Part shown: positions 8,523 through 17,025 of the stretch, piece by piece
How the letters are laid out: every line of letters begins with the position of its first letter
Numbering within the stretch: position 1 is the stretch's first letter
From: an uncultured Pelagibacteraceae bacterium
GTDB lineage: Bacteria; Pseudomonadota; Alphaproteobacteria; Pelagibacterales; AG-422-B15
Reading direction: 5' to 3'
DNA length: 64,000 bases
Assembly (NCBI GenBank): GCA_902524285.1
Contig: CABZCR010000002.1
Coordinates: 1-64,000 of the forward strand
The notes under the pieces: model-generated
The model's input: the letters and a program-made list of their open reading frames with translations, nothing else
What the model was told of the DNA's origin: nothing
Database searches by the model: none
Program-made: the position numbers and the translations under genes

Positions 8523-9039
8523 ACTCAAGGAGGCAATCAGGGTGATCCCTGATTTCCCAAAAAAAGGAATTATGTTTCAGGACATAACGTCTATTACAGA
8601 CAATAAATTGCTCTTCAAACAAGTTATTAACGAAATTTCAAAATATGCTAGTAAGCAGAAATTTACTAAAGTTGCAGGTGTTGAAGCAAGGGGTTTCATC
8701 TTTGGTGCTGCGGTAGCTTTTAAACTGGGTCTTCCTTTTGTTCCAATTAGAAAAAAAGGAAAGCTTCCTGGAAAAGTTACGCGGCAAAAATATTCTCTTG
8801 AGTATGGCAACGACGAAATTCAAATTCATAGTAATTCGATCACTTCACGGGATAGGATTTTAATAATTGATGACTTAATTGCAACCGGCGGTACCGCTTT
8901 AGCTTCAGCAAAACTTATCTCCAAATGTAAAGTAAAAAATATCGAATTTTATTTTATAATCGATCTGAAAAATGTTGGTGGTTCACAAAAATTAGGAAAG
9001 AAATTTAAACTGTCTTCGATTTTAGAGGCTGAAGGGTAA
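8500..9039 (+). CDS. apt: Adenine phosphoribosyltransferase
   Basis: 179 residues, matching the family length when started at the TTG at 8500. The PRPP-binding loop ILIIDDLIATGGTA is at about 120-133 and VEARGFIFGAAVA, a typical Apt segment, at 61-73. It converts adenine and PRPP to AMP. The alignment with Apt N-termini (IRVIPDFPKKGIMFQDIT) needs the codons before the first possible GTG at 8542, supporting the TTG start and its 23-base overlap with the MGMT gene. It ends 14 bases from the convergent stop of the secreted-protein gene. Confidence 0.93.
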   Translation: MNKKIKNKLKEAIRVIPDFPKKGIMFQDITSITDNKLLFKQVINEISKYASKQKFTKVAGVEARGFIFGAAVAFKLGLPFVPIRKKGKLPGKVTRQKYSLEYGNDEIQIHSNSITSRDRILIIDDLIATGGTALASAKLISKCKVKNIEFYFIIDLKNVGGSQKLGKKFKLSSILEAEG

Positions 9040-9053
9040 TTGGGTAAAGTTGA

Positions 9054-9986
9054 TTATTCAAATTCCATTGAGAATTGTGTGTCGCCAAACAAAATTGATG
9101 TAACGAACCATCCACCACCTCCAGAAGGCACAACTGTAATTCTTGCAGCATAATCAGTTGAATATTTATACGTAAGTGTACTTGTTTGGTCGGTAATCGT
9201 AACAGGGCTAGAAAATTCATCTTTGATAATTAATCTTGAAGCGTCACTATATGTGCTTGCTAGCGCACCACTGTCATTGAGCAAGAAAGTTGAACGATAA
9301 TTACCGTTATGGGACAAAGCTGTGTAACTAATTAGTGTATTGAGAAATTCGGTTGTTGACAGAGAATTATATGTGAAACTGTAATCGTTAAAAGTCGGCT
9401 GTGCTTCAGAAAATGCCTCTGTAAAACCAAATAAATTTCCAGTAAGAAAATCCTGCATAGACATGTTTCGATCACCTCCGCCAATAAATTTCGATGGAAA
9501 AGGTAAACTCCAGCCTGTTCCTGTACTATTACCACCAAACATCAATTCTTCGTCAAATTCAAGTTCCACATAAATTGGAACTGTGGTTGATATTTCAGCA
9601 TAACCCGCAGTATATGTTCCTGATGGTGGAAGAGTGGCAGGAAAACTGAATTCATTACCTTTTTCTACACCAAAAGAAATGGCTTCATTCCCCTCAGCTG
9701 TATTCCAGAGATAATAGCACGGATCTACTGTTGAATTGCCTAAAATATAATCATTAGGATCAGAAGTACACAAAGCAAGTTTGTTGAAATTTAAAATGAA
9801 ATTAGAGACCGGCGCATCACACGTTCTCCCACCGCCAGAGTTAGTTGCAATATTTTCAAGTTCTGATACATCAATCTTACCATCTACCATAGGACAGTTT
9901 TCAAAACCGTTAATTGCGTAGAGATTTCCACTGAATGTTAAGGAGTAAAATAGAAATACCAATGTGAGGAATAATTTTTTTTGCAT
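9054..9986 (-). CDS. Secreted protein of unknown function, partner of the barrel gene
   Basis: 310 residues, family not recognised. A clear signal peptide (hydrophobic residues about 5-20, likely cleavage after LYA near residue 24) is followed by a mature protein rich in Ser, Thr, Gly, Asn and aromatic residues, a composition usual for extracellular beta proteins. Four cysteines cluster in the N-terminal third (CPMV, RTCDA, ALCTS, DPCYY), suggesting two disulfides. No transmembrane segment or lipobox is visible after the signal. It begins one base after the end of the inverse-autotransporter-type barrel gene, so the two are surely cotranscribed and may work together at the outer membrane; that is inference. 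Confidence 0.75.
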   Translation of the reverse strand: MQKKLFLTLVFLFYSLTFSGNLYAINGFENCPMVDGKIDVSELENIATNSGGGRTCDAPVSNFILNFNKLALCTSDPNDYILGNSTVDPCYYLWNTAEGNEAISFGVEKGNEFSFPATLPPSGTYTAGYAEISTTVPIYVELEFDEELMFGGNSTGTGWSLPFPSKFIGGGDRNMSMQDFLTGNLFGFTEAFSEAQPTFNDYSFTYNSLSTTEFLNTLISYTALSHNGNYRSTFLLNDSGALASTYSDASRLIIKDEFSSPVTITDQTSTLTYKYSTDYAARITVVPSGGGGWFVTSILFGDTQFSMEFE

Positions 9987-9987
9987 T

Positions 9988-10881
9988 TTAATATCCCACT
10001 ATTCTAACCGTTCCAGATCGGTTTGTTTGTTTTTTTATTTTATTTTCTCTTCTGACCTTTTCATATTTTCGTTCGCTAACGTCACTGAAACTGTATAGTG
10101 AATAAGGAACAGAAGAATACATTTTTGCCAATTCACTTAATGGTTGGTTTTTGTTACTCTTAAATTCAAAGAGGTTTACATTTAATGTGACAAATTCTTC
10201 ATCACGTGCTAATTGATCAAAGCTGGTTTTGCCAAATTCTAGTGTCATGCCGAAAGGAAATTTACTTTTTAGACTGTAAGTCTCACCTTCAAGATCTCTG
10301 GAACTGTTTATACCGTTCCATGAAAATACTTCAGCATAGAATTTGGACTTGGGAAGATAAGGAAGGGGAAATGCAATTTGTGCATCGTATCCATCAAGAG
10401 TATATTCTCTCAAACCGTCTACTACTACATAGTCCGTTACAGCATCATAATAATTTAAATGAATGTCCCCAAGACTTGTAAGAAGATCGGATCCGATACC
10501 AAAGCGTTCATGTGAATTGTCTAAATCTAGATCATAAAAAATATTAAATCCCACCATTAACTTATTTTCATAAAGGCTGTGCCTTTGCACCAAACCAATA
10601 TTTAACATTTCTATATCTGCTTGGGTTGAAAGGTGGCCCTGAATAAAAGTGTTTCTATTATTTTGGTCATATAAAGGTAGGATTGTACTTATACCGTATG
10701 ACGGCTTGCCTTTGTAAAAGCCTGAGAGGTCAACTTCAACATTTTCAAAAATATCATTCACTGCTAATTCAGCTTTTTCCTCAGCCGTTTCAGCTGCTTT
10801 TTTTATAAGCGTATTTGCAACCTCGCTTCCAAAAGCAATGGATGAACAAAAAAGTGTAATGATGAATAGGATCCGTCTCAT
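9988..10881 (-). CDS. Stand-alone inverse-autotransporter-type beta-barrel protein
   Basis: 297 residues. A signal peptide (residues 1-19, ending IAFGS) is followed by a short helical Ala/Glu-rich stretch (about 25-45) and then a region resembling the intimin/invasin inverse-autotransporter beta-domain: ILPLYDQNNRNTFIQG, NIGLVQRH, LMVGFNIFYDLDLDNSHERFGIGSD and LNYYDAVTDY in the family order. Inverse autotransporters usually carry a long C-terminal passenger; here only about 60 basic residues follow the barrel and there are no Ig-like repeats. It is the first gene of a two-gene unit with the secreted protein downstream. It could also be a simple outer-membrane porin-like protein. Confidence 0.75.
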   Translation of the reverse strand: MRRILFIITLFCSSIAFGSEVANTLIKKAAETAEEKAELAVNDIFENVEVDLSGFYKGKPSYGISTILPLYDQNNRNTFIQGHLSTQADIEMLNIGLVQRHSLYENKLMVGFNIFYDLDLDNSHERFGIGSDLLTSLGDIHLNYYDAVTDYVVVDGLREYTLDGYDAQIAFPLPYLPKSKFYAEVFSWNGINSSRDLEGETYSLKSKFPFGMTLEFGKTSFDQLARDEEFVTLNVNLFEFKSNKNQPLSELAKMYSSVPYSLYSFSDVSERKYEKVRRENKIKKQTNRSGTVRIVGY

Positions 10882-10934
10882 TGGTTATGTAGAATAATTA
10901 TGGACTGAAAAATTTATAATACTAAATTTTATTA

Positions 10935-12200
10935 CTATTTATTCATTGATTGAAAGAAATCTGCGTTATCTTTTGTTTCTTTTAATTTACCAAGCAAAAA
11001 TTCAATGGAGTCCATTGTTCCCATTGGGTTAAGAATACGCCTGAGAACATACATTTTTTGAAGCTCGTCCTTATCGAGTAAAATTTCCTCTTTTCGTGTA
11101 CCTGACTTAGTAATATCGATTGCAGGATATATTCTTTTATCAGCAACTTTTCTGTCCAATATAATTTCTGAGTTACCGGTACCTTTAAATTCCTCAAAAA
11201 TTACCTCATCCATTCTACTTCCTGTATCAATCAGGGCAGTTGAAATAATAGTTAGTGAACCACCATCTTCAATATTTCTGGCTGCTCCAAAAAATCTTTT
11301 CGGTCTTTGTAAAGCATTTGCATCTACACCACCCGTTAAGACTTTTCCTGAGCTTGGAACAACTGTATTGTATGCACGACCTAATCTTGTGATTGAGTCC
11401 AGTAAAATAACTACATCCTTCTTATGTTCTACTAGTCTTTTAGCCTTGTTGATAACCATCTCTGCGACTTGCACGTGACGTGACGCAGGCTCGTCAAAAG
11501 TTGAGCTGACAACCTCTCCTTTTACAGAACGTTGCATGTCGGTAACTTCCTCTGGCCTTTCGTCAATTAATAAAACCATCAAATAACATTCTGGGTGGTT
11601 ATCAGTAATTGAATGCGCAATATTTTGAAGCAAAACTGTTTTACCAGTTCTTGGCGGTGAAACAATAAGCGCTCTTTGACCTTTACCAATTGGTGCAACC
11701 AAGTCAATTACCCTTGAACTTTGATCACTTGCTGGTTTTTCAGTTTCTAATCTGATTTGCTCATCAGGGTAAAGAGGTGTTAAGTTATCAAAATTAATTT
11801 TATTTCTGCTTTTTTCAGTTGCTTCGTAGTTGATTGTATCAATTTTTAATAATGCAAAATAACGTTCACCGTCCTTTGGTGCTCTAATTGGACCCTCAAC
11901 AGTGTCTCCTGATCTTAATCCAAATCTTTTAATTTGACTTGGGCTTACATAAATATCATCAGGACCTGGAAGATAATTGGCCTCCATTGATCTTAAAAAA
12001 CCAAATCCATCCTGTAAAACTTCTAAAACTCCTTCACCGTCAATATCTTTGTTATCACTCGCAAGAGTTTTCAATATTTCAAACAGCATATCTTGTGTAC
12101 GCATTGAACTAGCGTTTTCAACGCCAAGTTCCTCTGCATAAACAAGAAGTTCTTGTGGAGTTTTTTTCTTAAGATCTCTTAATTTTAAGTTTTTAGCCAT
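10935..12200 (-). CDS. rho: Transcription termination factor Rho
   Basis: 421 residues. It has the N-terminal helical Rho-N region (1-45), a cold-shock-like RNA-binding domain (about 52-120, with GFGFLRS and [14 protein letters not shown]), and the hexameric RecA-like ATPase with Walker A SPPRTGKT near 181-188 and the [14 protein letters not shown] signature. It translocates on untranslated RNA and terminates transcription. With so few intrinsic terminators visible in this window, Rho is probably important for transcript ends here. It lies downstream of the haem genes, 74 bases after hemJ. Confidence 0.98.
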   Translation of the reverse strand: MAKNLKLRDLKKKTPQELLVYAEELGVENASSMRTQDMLFEILKTLASDNKDIDGEGVLEVLQDGFGFLRSMEANYLPGPDDIYVSPSQIKRFGLRSGDTVEGPIRAPKDGERYFALLKIDTINYEATEKSRNKINFDNLTPLYPDEQIRLETEKPASDQSSRVIDLVAPIGKGQRALIVSPPRTGKTVLLQNIAHSITDNHPECYLMVLLIDERPEEVTDMQRSVKGEVVSSTFDEPASRHVQVAEMVINKAKRLVEHKKDVVILLDSITRLGRAYNTVVPSSGKVLTGGVDANALQRPKRFFGAARNIEDGGSLTIISTALIDTGSRMDEVIFEEFKGTGNSEIILDRKVADKRIYPAIDITKSGTRKEEILLDKDELQKMYVLRRILNPMGTMDSIEFLLGKLKETKDNADFFQSMNK

Positions 12201-12274
12201 TCGTATTAATGATGATGATGTGGAAAATAGTTTGGAAGCTGTTTTCTAACCGTAATCGTTAAATATAGCAAGTT

Positions 12275-12718
12275 TTATATTGGTTTAAAAATAACCAGAA
12301 ATACGACAATTATCATCAAAACCGTTGGAAATTCATTGATAATTCTAAAAAAACGCTCTGATTTTGGCCTTTTATCTTCTTGAAACTCTCTTGTTAATTT
12401 TGAAAAATACCCATGAACTCCAGACATAAGAATCACAAATATGATTTTTAATTGAAGCCATAATTGAAACAGCGCATCAATACCCAAATTTGATATCAAC
12501 GCTAAACCAAACAACCATGAAAATATCATTGCTGGATTCATAATAATTTTAAGTAAACGTAATTCCATTAATTTAAAAGTCTCTGACGAGTCAGACCCCA
12601 CCTCTTTACTCCAATGATACACAAATAATCTTGGCAAATATAATAAACCCGCCATCCACGCTATCACACTGATGATGTGTAAACTAAGAAATAAGTTGTA
12701 TAAAAAAATTGAATTCAT
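12275..12718 (-). CDS. hemJ: Protoporphyrinogen IX oxidase HemJ
   Basis: 147 residues with about four transmembrane segments. The N-terminus LHIISVIAWMAGLLYLPRLFVYH is characteristic of HemJ (UPF0093), including the histidines and arginine implicated in haem binding. HemJ oxidises protoporphyrinogen IX to protoporphyrin IX, the substrate of ferrochelatase encoded immediately upstream; the genes overlap by four bases (ATGA). The C-terminus is very hydrophobic (FPTVLMIIVVFLVIF), as in the family. Location: inner membrane. Confidence 0.92.
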   Translation of the reverse strand: MNSIFLYNLFLSLHIISVIAWMAGLLYLPRLFVYHWSKEVGSDSSETFKLMELRLLKIIMNPAMIFSWLFGLALISNLGIDALFQLWLQLKIIFVILMSGVHGYFSKLTREFQEDKRPKSERFFRIINEFPTVLMIIVVFLVIFKPI

Positions 12719-13734
12719 CTTAATTCTTGGTCACATTGTTTAAACGTTGCCGGACATATTTTTTGCCTGATATTCCCGCTCTCAATTTTCTCTGACTCAC
12801 TAACTATTTCAGATAAGCTTTCTATAAATGTTTGATCAAGATTTAAAGACTCAGATCTATGGTAATGCTTACAGCCTAATTCGCTTGCAAGTTCTTGATA
12901 CTCGATATCTAATTCAACGAGTGTTTCAGAGTGATCCGAGACAAACGCAATTGGAACAATAACCAGCGCTCTATCTTCGCTAATTGCATTTTCAATTTCA
13001 CTTGGTGTTGTTGGTTCAAGCCATTTAACTGGGGTAACTTTACTTTGGTAAGCCAAAACATGATCTTCATAACCATGAATGCCCTGCATGACCGCCTTAA
13101 CTGTTTGCTCCACTTGCCACTGATATGGATCACCTTTTTTAATGATTGATACAGGTAAACTGTGTGCGGAAAATAGAACTCTTACTTTCTTATCTTTGAC
13201 GTGATTTATCTTGTTCTGGATCAGTTTTTGATGGGCTTTTATTAATTTCGCGTCATATGGATAGCAACAGGTGTATTTTGTTTTTGCATTTAATTTCTGG
13301 TTTTGGGCTTCTTTGAACCATGCATCCAAAGAAGATTTTGTTGTAGTTGTGGAGTACTGTGGATACAAGGGCAGTAAAAATATTTTGTCTGGATTATAGT
13401 CTTTTACTTTCGCAACGACCTCGGCTGTCATTGGGTGCCAATATCTCATACAAACAAATACCTTGTTTTCGATACCTTTGTTTTTTAGCTCTTTCTGAAG
13501 GGCCGCTGCTTGGGAGTTAGTAATTTCAAGAATAGGGGATTTACCGCCTATTTCAGCATAGATTTCAGTGGCCTCTTTGGTACGACGAGAAGATATAAGC
13601 CTTGCCAATAAATACCGGAATGGATTCGGAAGTCTAAATATATTGGGATCATTAAACAAATTAAATAAAAAAGGTTTTACGCTTTCTTGTTTATCTGGTC
13701 CGCCCAGATTAAATAAAACAACTGCTGTTTTCAT
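12715..13734 (-). CDS. hemH: Ferrochelatase
   Basis: 339 residues. It has the family landmarks VVLFNLGGPD at the N-terminus, RYWHPM, LLPLYPQYSTTTTKS, the active-site histidine region LFSAHSLPVSIIKKGDPY, and the PIAFVSDHSETLVELDIEY segment with the conserved His/Glu. It inserts ferrous iron into protoporphyrin IX, the last step of haem b synthesis. It is in a tight operon with hemE upstream and hemJ downstream, each by a four-base overlap. Confidence 0.97.
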   Translation of the reverse strand: MKTAVVLFNLGGPDKQESVKPFLFNLFNDPNIFRLPNPFRYLLARLISSRRTKEATEIYAEIGGKSPILEITNSQAAALQKELKNKGIENKVFVCMRYWHPMTAEVVAKVKDYNPDKIFLLPLYPQYSTTTTKSSLDAWFKEAQNQKLNAKTKYTCCYPYDAKLIKAHQKLIQNKINHVKDKKVRVLFSAHSLPVSIIKKGDPYQWQVEQTVKAVMQGIHGYEDHVLAYQSKVTPVKWLEPTTPSEIENAISEDRALVIVPIAFVSDHSETLVELDIEYQELASELGCKHYHRSESLNLDQTFIESLSEIVSESEKIESGNIRQKICPATFKQCDQELR

Positions 13735-14717
13735 TTTGACCTTATCTGTAAAAGCATCTGCTCAACCTTCTCAATTGATGTCTCGGGCAGAACCCCGTGC
13801 CCTAAATTGAAAATATGTGGTCTTTCTCTAAAAGCAAACAATATTTCTTCTATCTTCTGACTAAGGTTTTTGGAGTCTTTTAATAGGTGTTTAGGATCCA
13901 AATTTCCTTGAAAAACAATTTTATCGTTTAGCTCGTTAATTTTATCCAGGGGAAAATTATAATCTAAAGTAACACAATCAAGCTTATCAATATTTGAATA
14001 TTTTTTATAACATACAAGATTAGTGTTTCTGGGAAAGCCAATAACAGGTATGTCTTTTATTTTTTTTATACTTTCAATAATTTTTTTTGTAGGTTGAATA
14101 CACCATTTGTCAAACTGTTCGTCGTTCAAATGTTCTGCTGCTGATTCAAATACTTGAAAGGCATCAATTCCACAATTAATTTGCATTTCTGCATGTTGAA
14201 TGATCGCATGTGTCATTTGCTCGATTAAGTTATCAATTTGTGAGGTCTTTTTTATAACATCTTCGGGTTTTAGTTTTTGGCGTTCATTCTTTTCATATAA
14301 ACAATAAAACAAGGTCGTCCATACTCCACCAGCAAATCCTATTAAGGGAACATTTGTGTTTTCTTTAATTTTTTTTATTCCTGTTGCAAGGGGTAAGGTT
14401 TTTTCAGGATTATAATTTATGTTCTCATTAAATTTTATTAATGGACCCTGCCCTTCGATAAAACTAACGGTTGAACCTGCAGCAAGGGGGGTTATTAGGA
14501 TATCTGAAAATACAATACATGCGTCCATGCCATATCTTTTTACAGGCTGCATTGACACCTCAAGTATTGTCAAGGGGTCTAGAAACATATCCATTAAATC
14601 ACCAAATCTTTTTCTTATGGTTATGTATTCAGGCAAGTGTCTTCCTGCTTGTCTCATTAACCAAACTGGTGTTGGGTTTGTCTTCTGTCCTTTAAGTGTA
14701 TCTATAAATATACTCAT
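13731..14717 (-). CDS. hemE: Uroporphyrinogen decarboxylase
   Basis: 328 residues from the ATG at 14717 (MSIFIDTLKGQ). A longer frame continues to an ATG at 14906, but the extra 63 residues look like translated intergenic DNA, and HemE proteins begin just before the VWLMRQAGRHLPEY signature, seen here at residues 18-31. GFPRN and GHGVLPET near the end also match. It decarboxylates the four acetates of uroporphyrinogen III. The gene begins at the border of the likely replication origin, the same arrangement as hemE at the origins of Caulobacter and Rickettsia. Confidence 0.96.
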   Translation of the reverse strand: MSIFIDTLKGQKTNPTPVWLMRQAGRHLPEYITIRKRFGDLMDMFLDPLTILEVSMQPVKRYGMDACIVFSDILITPLAAGSTVSFIEGQGPLIKFNENINYNPEKTLPLATGIKKIKENTNVPLIGFAGGVWTTLFYCLYEKNERQKLKPEDVIKKTSQIDNLIEQMTHAIIQHAEMQINCGIDAFQVFESAAEHLNDEQFDKWCIQPTKKIIESIKKIKDIPVIGFPRNTNLVCYKKYSNIDKLDCVTLDYNFPLDKINELNDKIVFQGNLDPKHLLKDSKNLSQKIEEILFAFRERPHIFNLGHGVLPETSIEKVEQMLLQIRSK

Positions 14718-14990
14718 TATATTATATATATAATTGTAGTTGTTTATGTCCCTGTGGAATTGTGTATATATAAAAAGTCGCTTTTTGCCCACAATTCGAT
14801 ACACAGAACAATCGCTTTGAATTATAAGCTTTTTAACCTTATACACCGCCGTGGAAGAAAAACGCAGCATCTTTAACAAGTGAACAAAGTTTGCAAAAAT
14901 TCTCAATAAAGGTAGAAAAATAAGTTAAAAACTACAAATGAGCAAAGTTAGTAAAAGTACTCACACACCTTAAGGGGTTTATACAGGTTT
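14718..14990. other. Probable chromosomal origin of replication (oriC)
   Basis: This is the 273-base non-coding gap between divergent hemE and maf, and the longest gap in the window. Alphaproteobacterial origins are known next to hemE. DnaA-box-like nonamers (consensus TTATNCACA) include TGTGTATAT at 14761 (reverse, one mismatch), TTATACACC at 14839 (one mismatch), CGATACACA at 14797 and TTATACAGG at 14979 (two mismatches each). AT-only runs at 14718-14735 and an A-rich stretch at 14914-14940 could unwind. A nested inverted repeat lies at 14757-14797. Flanking genes diverge, parAB and parS are nearby, and the hemE and maf promoters must also be here. Confidence 0.8.
14757..14797. repeat. Nested inverted repeats in the origin region
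   Basis: GAATTGTG (14757-14764) pairs exactly with CACAATTC (14790-14797), and inside it AAAAAG (14772-14777) pairs with CTTTTT (14781-14786) around a TCG loop. The outer left arm runs into the DnaA-box-like TGTGTATAT, and the outer right arm is followed by ATACACA, extending the symmetry. It could be a paired DnaA-box structure, a regulator site, or a terminator-like hairpin. Confidence 0.6.
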
Positions 14991-15596
14991 ATGAACAGAG
15001 ATATAATTTTGGCATCTAAAAGCGAAACAAGGATTAAATTGTTACGCAACGCCGGCATAACCTTTGAGTCCGTTGCTCATGGTGTAGATGAGGATGAGGT
15101 AAAGCTGTCGATGAGCAAAAACACACCCGAAGAGGTTGTGGTTAAACTTGCCGAGATGAAGGCCTTGAAGCCCTCCATGTCTAATAAGGGTGCATTTGTT
15201 ATTGGATCAGACCAAGGCTTGGACCTGAAAGGCGAACTGATTAACAAGGCCCAGAATAGAAATGAAGCAAAAGAACAGCTGATGAAAATGAGCGGATCTA
15301 TTCACACCCTCATAACGGCCACGACGGTCGCCCAAGACAATAATATTATTTGGAAGCATGTAGACAGATCTAAAATGCATATGCGAAAACTGAGCGAGGA
15401 TCTGATAAAAGAATATTTAAATAAAGTCGACAACTATATTCTTAACCTTGTAGGTGTCTATGCAATTGAGAAAGAGGGAATCAAGCTTTTTGAAAATATT
15501 GGGAGCGACCTTTTTTCAATACAAGGTATATCATTAATTCAATTAACCCAGTACCTTTGGGACAATAATCTTCTATTTGAAAAGAATGACACATAA
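14991..15596 (+). CDS. maf: Maf-family nucleotide pyrophosphatase
   Basis: 201 residues, normal Maf length. It begins IILASKSETRIKLL (the SxSxxR motif at 9-14) and has GSDQGLDLKGE where the family has the catalytic aspartate region. Maf proteins hydrolyse non-canonical or surplus nucleoside triphosphates; the exact subfamily substrate (dTTP/UTP or m7GTP) cannot be fixed by eye. It is the first gene to the right of the likely origin, as in other alphaproteobacteria. Its composition is unusual: 58 of the 120 bases at 15121-15240 are G or C, well above the surrounding genes. Confidence 0.9.
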   Translation: MNRDIILASKSETRIKLLRNAGITFESVAHGVDEDEVKLSMSKNTPEEVVVKLAEMKALKPSMSNKGAFVIGSDQGLDLKGELINKAQNRNEAKEQLMKMSGSIHTLITATTVAQDNNIIWKHVDRSKMHMRKLSEDLIKEYLNKVDNYILNLVGVYAIEKEGIKLFENIGSDLFSIQGISLIQLTQYLWDNNLLFEKNDT

Positions 15597-16398
15597 AAAA
15601 ACAGCAGTTATCGGAGATCCAATAGATCACAGTCTTTCACCTAAAATTCATAACCACTGGATTGAAAGCGAAAGTATTGGTGTGGCTGCCTACCAAAAAA
15701 TAAATATAAAAAAAGAAAACTTTAATAGGGATGTTGATCGTTTAATAGAAGAGGGTTACTACGGTTTAAACGTTACAGTTCCACTTAAGGAGGACGCATA
15801 CAAATATTGTGATAACACATCTGATGTTGCAAAAACCCTCAAAGCAGTTAACACACTTATAATTAATAATGACGGTGTTTACGGTGATAACACCGACCCG
15901 ATCGGTTTTGAAAAATCAATTGCAAACAGAGGATTAAATAAAAAACCGTGTGTGGTGCTAGGAGCCGGTGGATCAGCAAGAGCGGTTGTGTACGCACTTA
16001 CACAAATGAAATGTGAGATTGGTATTTATAACAGAACAAAAAAAAACGCAGAAACACTTCGCAGCGACCTGGGTGTTGAGGCAACAATCTTAACAGAAAA
16101 AACACTTAGTGAGTTTGTCGGGTCCTCACATTTAGTTGTCAACACCACAAGCCTAGGGCAACAAGAAGGCGAAGAAAACAACTTAATAGACTTTAACAGC
16201 CTAAATTCATCCACACATGTTTACGATCTGATATACAATCCAAGCAAGACAACTTTTCTAAGACACGCTGAGAAAAATGGCTGCACAGTTCAAAATGGAT
16301 TAGAGATGCTAATTCATCAAGCTGCCCAGTCTTTTAAACTATGGCACGACACAATGCCTAAGTTTGATAAAGATTTAATGAGTGCTTTGGGGGGTTAA
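15577..16398 (+). CDS. aroE: Shikimate dehydrogenase (NADP+)
   Basis: 273 residues. It shows GDPIDHSLSPKIHN (shikimate binding), GLNVTVPLKE with the catalytic lysine, NTDPIGF, and the nucleotide-binding GAGGSARAVVYAL. It reduces 3-dehydroshikimate in the chorismate pathway. The start is either the ATG at 15577, overlapping maf by 20 bases, or the in-frame ATG at 15586 (MTHKKTAVIGDP), which better matches family N-termini. It is followed after three bases by coaE. Confidence 0.95.
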   Translation: MKRMTHKKTAVIGDPIDHSLSPKIHNHWIESESIGVAAYQKINIKKENFNRDVDRLIEEGYYGLNVTVPLKEDAYKYCDNTSDVAKTLKAVNTLIINNDGVYGDNTDPIGFEKSIANRGLNKKPCVVLGAGGSARAVVYALTQMKCEIGIYNRTKKNAETLRSDLGVEATILTEKTLSEFVGSSHLVVNTTSLGQQEGEENNLIDFNSLNSSTHVYDLIYNPSKTTFLRHAEKNGCTVQNGLEMLIHQAAQSFKLWHDTMPKFDKDLMSALGG

Positions 16399-16401
16399 CT
16401 A

Positions 16402-17025
16402 GTGTTGTTGGTTGGTATAACGGGATCTATTGGTATGGGAAAATCCACAGTTGCTCAAATGTTTAAAGACCATGGTTACGGCGTTTACAATGCTGACGAA
16501 ACAGTTCATTATATCTACGAAAACGATGGAGAGGTCATAGAAAAAGTAGAGAGACAATTTCCAGGCTCAACTAAAAACGGTGTAGTAAATCGACTAGCAC
16601 TAAGAGATATTCTAAATAAAGACCCTAATAAATTTAGAGATCTAGAACAAATTGTTCACCCCGTAACAAGGAAATATCAAATAATCTACATAAAAAAATT
16701 AATCGAAGAAGGAAAGATGGGTTGTGTTTTAGACATCCCACTACTCTTTGAAACTGGAGGAGAAAAATATGTAGACGTTTCTGTTGTGGTTACAGCGTCT
16801 GAGTCAACACAACAATCCAGAGTGGTGTTAGAGAGAAAAGTACCTTTAGAGATTTTTAACGCTATCAAAGATCAACAGATGCCAGACAGAGACAAATTAA
16901 AAAAAGCAGATTACATCATTTCAACTGATAAAAATATTGAAGATACCAAATCAGAGGTAAAAGAAGTTGCTGCAAAAATTAAATTGATTAATCCAAAGGT
17001 GTGGAATACCTTCTTTAATCGATGA
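16402..17025 (+). CDS. coaE: Dephospho-CoA kinase
   Basis: 207 residues starting at GTG. The P-loop GITGSIGMGKST is at residues 5-16, followed by NADETVH (family VxDAD-type motif) and VLDIPLLFETGGEKYVD. It phosphorylates dephospho-CoA in the last step of coenzyme A synthesis. It is between aroE and dnaQ, the order conserved at alphaproteobacterial origins, and overlaps dnaQ by four bases. Confidence 0.96.
   Translation: MLLVGITGSIGMGKSTVAQMFKDHGYGVYNADETVHYIYENDGEVIEKVERQFPGSTKNGVVNRLALRDILNKDPNKFRDLEQIVHPVTRKYQIIYIKKLIEEGKMGCVLDIPLLFETGGEKYVDVSVVVTASESTQQSRVVLERKVPLEIFNAIKDQQMPDRDKLKKADYIISTDKNIEDTKSEVKEVAAKIKLINPKVWNTFFNR

Noticed and set aside
14718-14906. N-terminal extension of hemE to an ATG at 14906
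   Set aside because: The added 63 residues do not resemble HemE, and the DNA looks like non-coding origin sequence; the ATG at 14717 fits the family.
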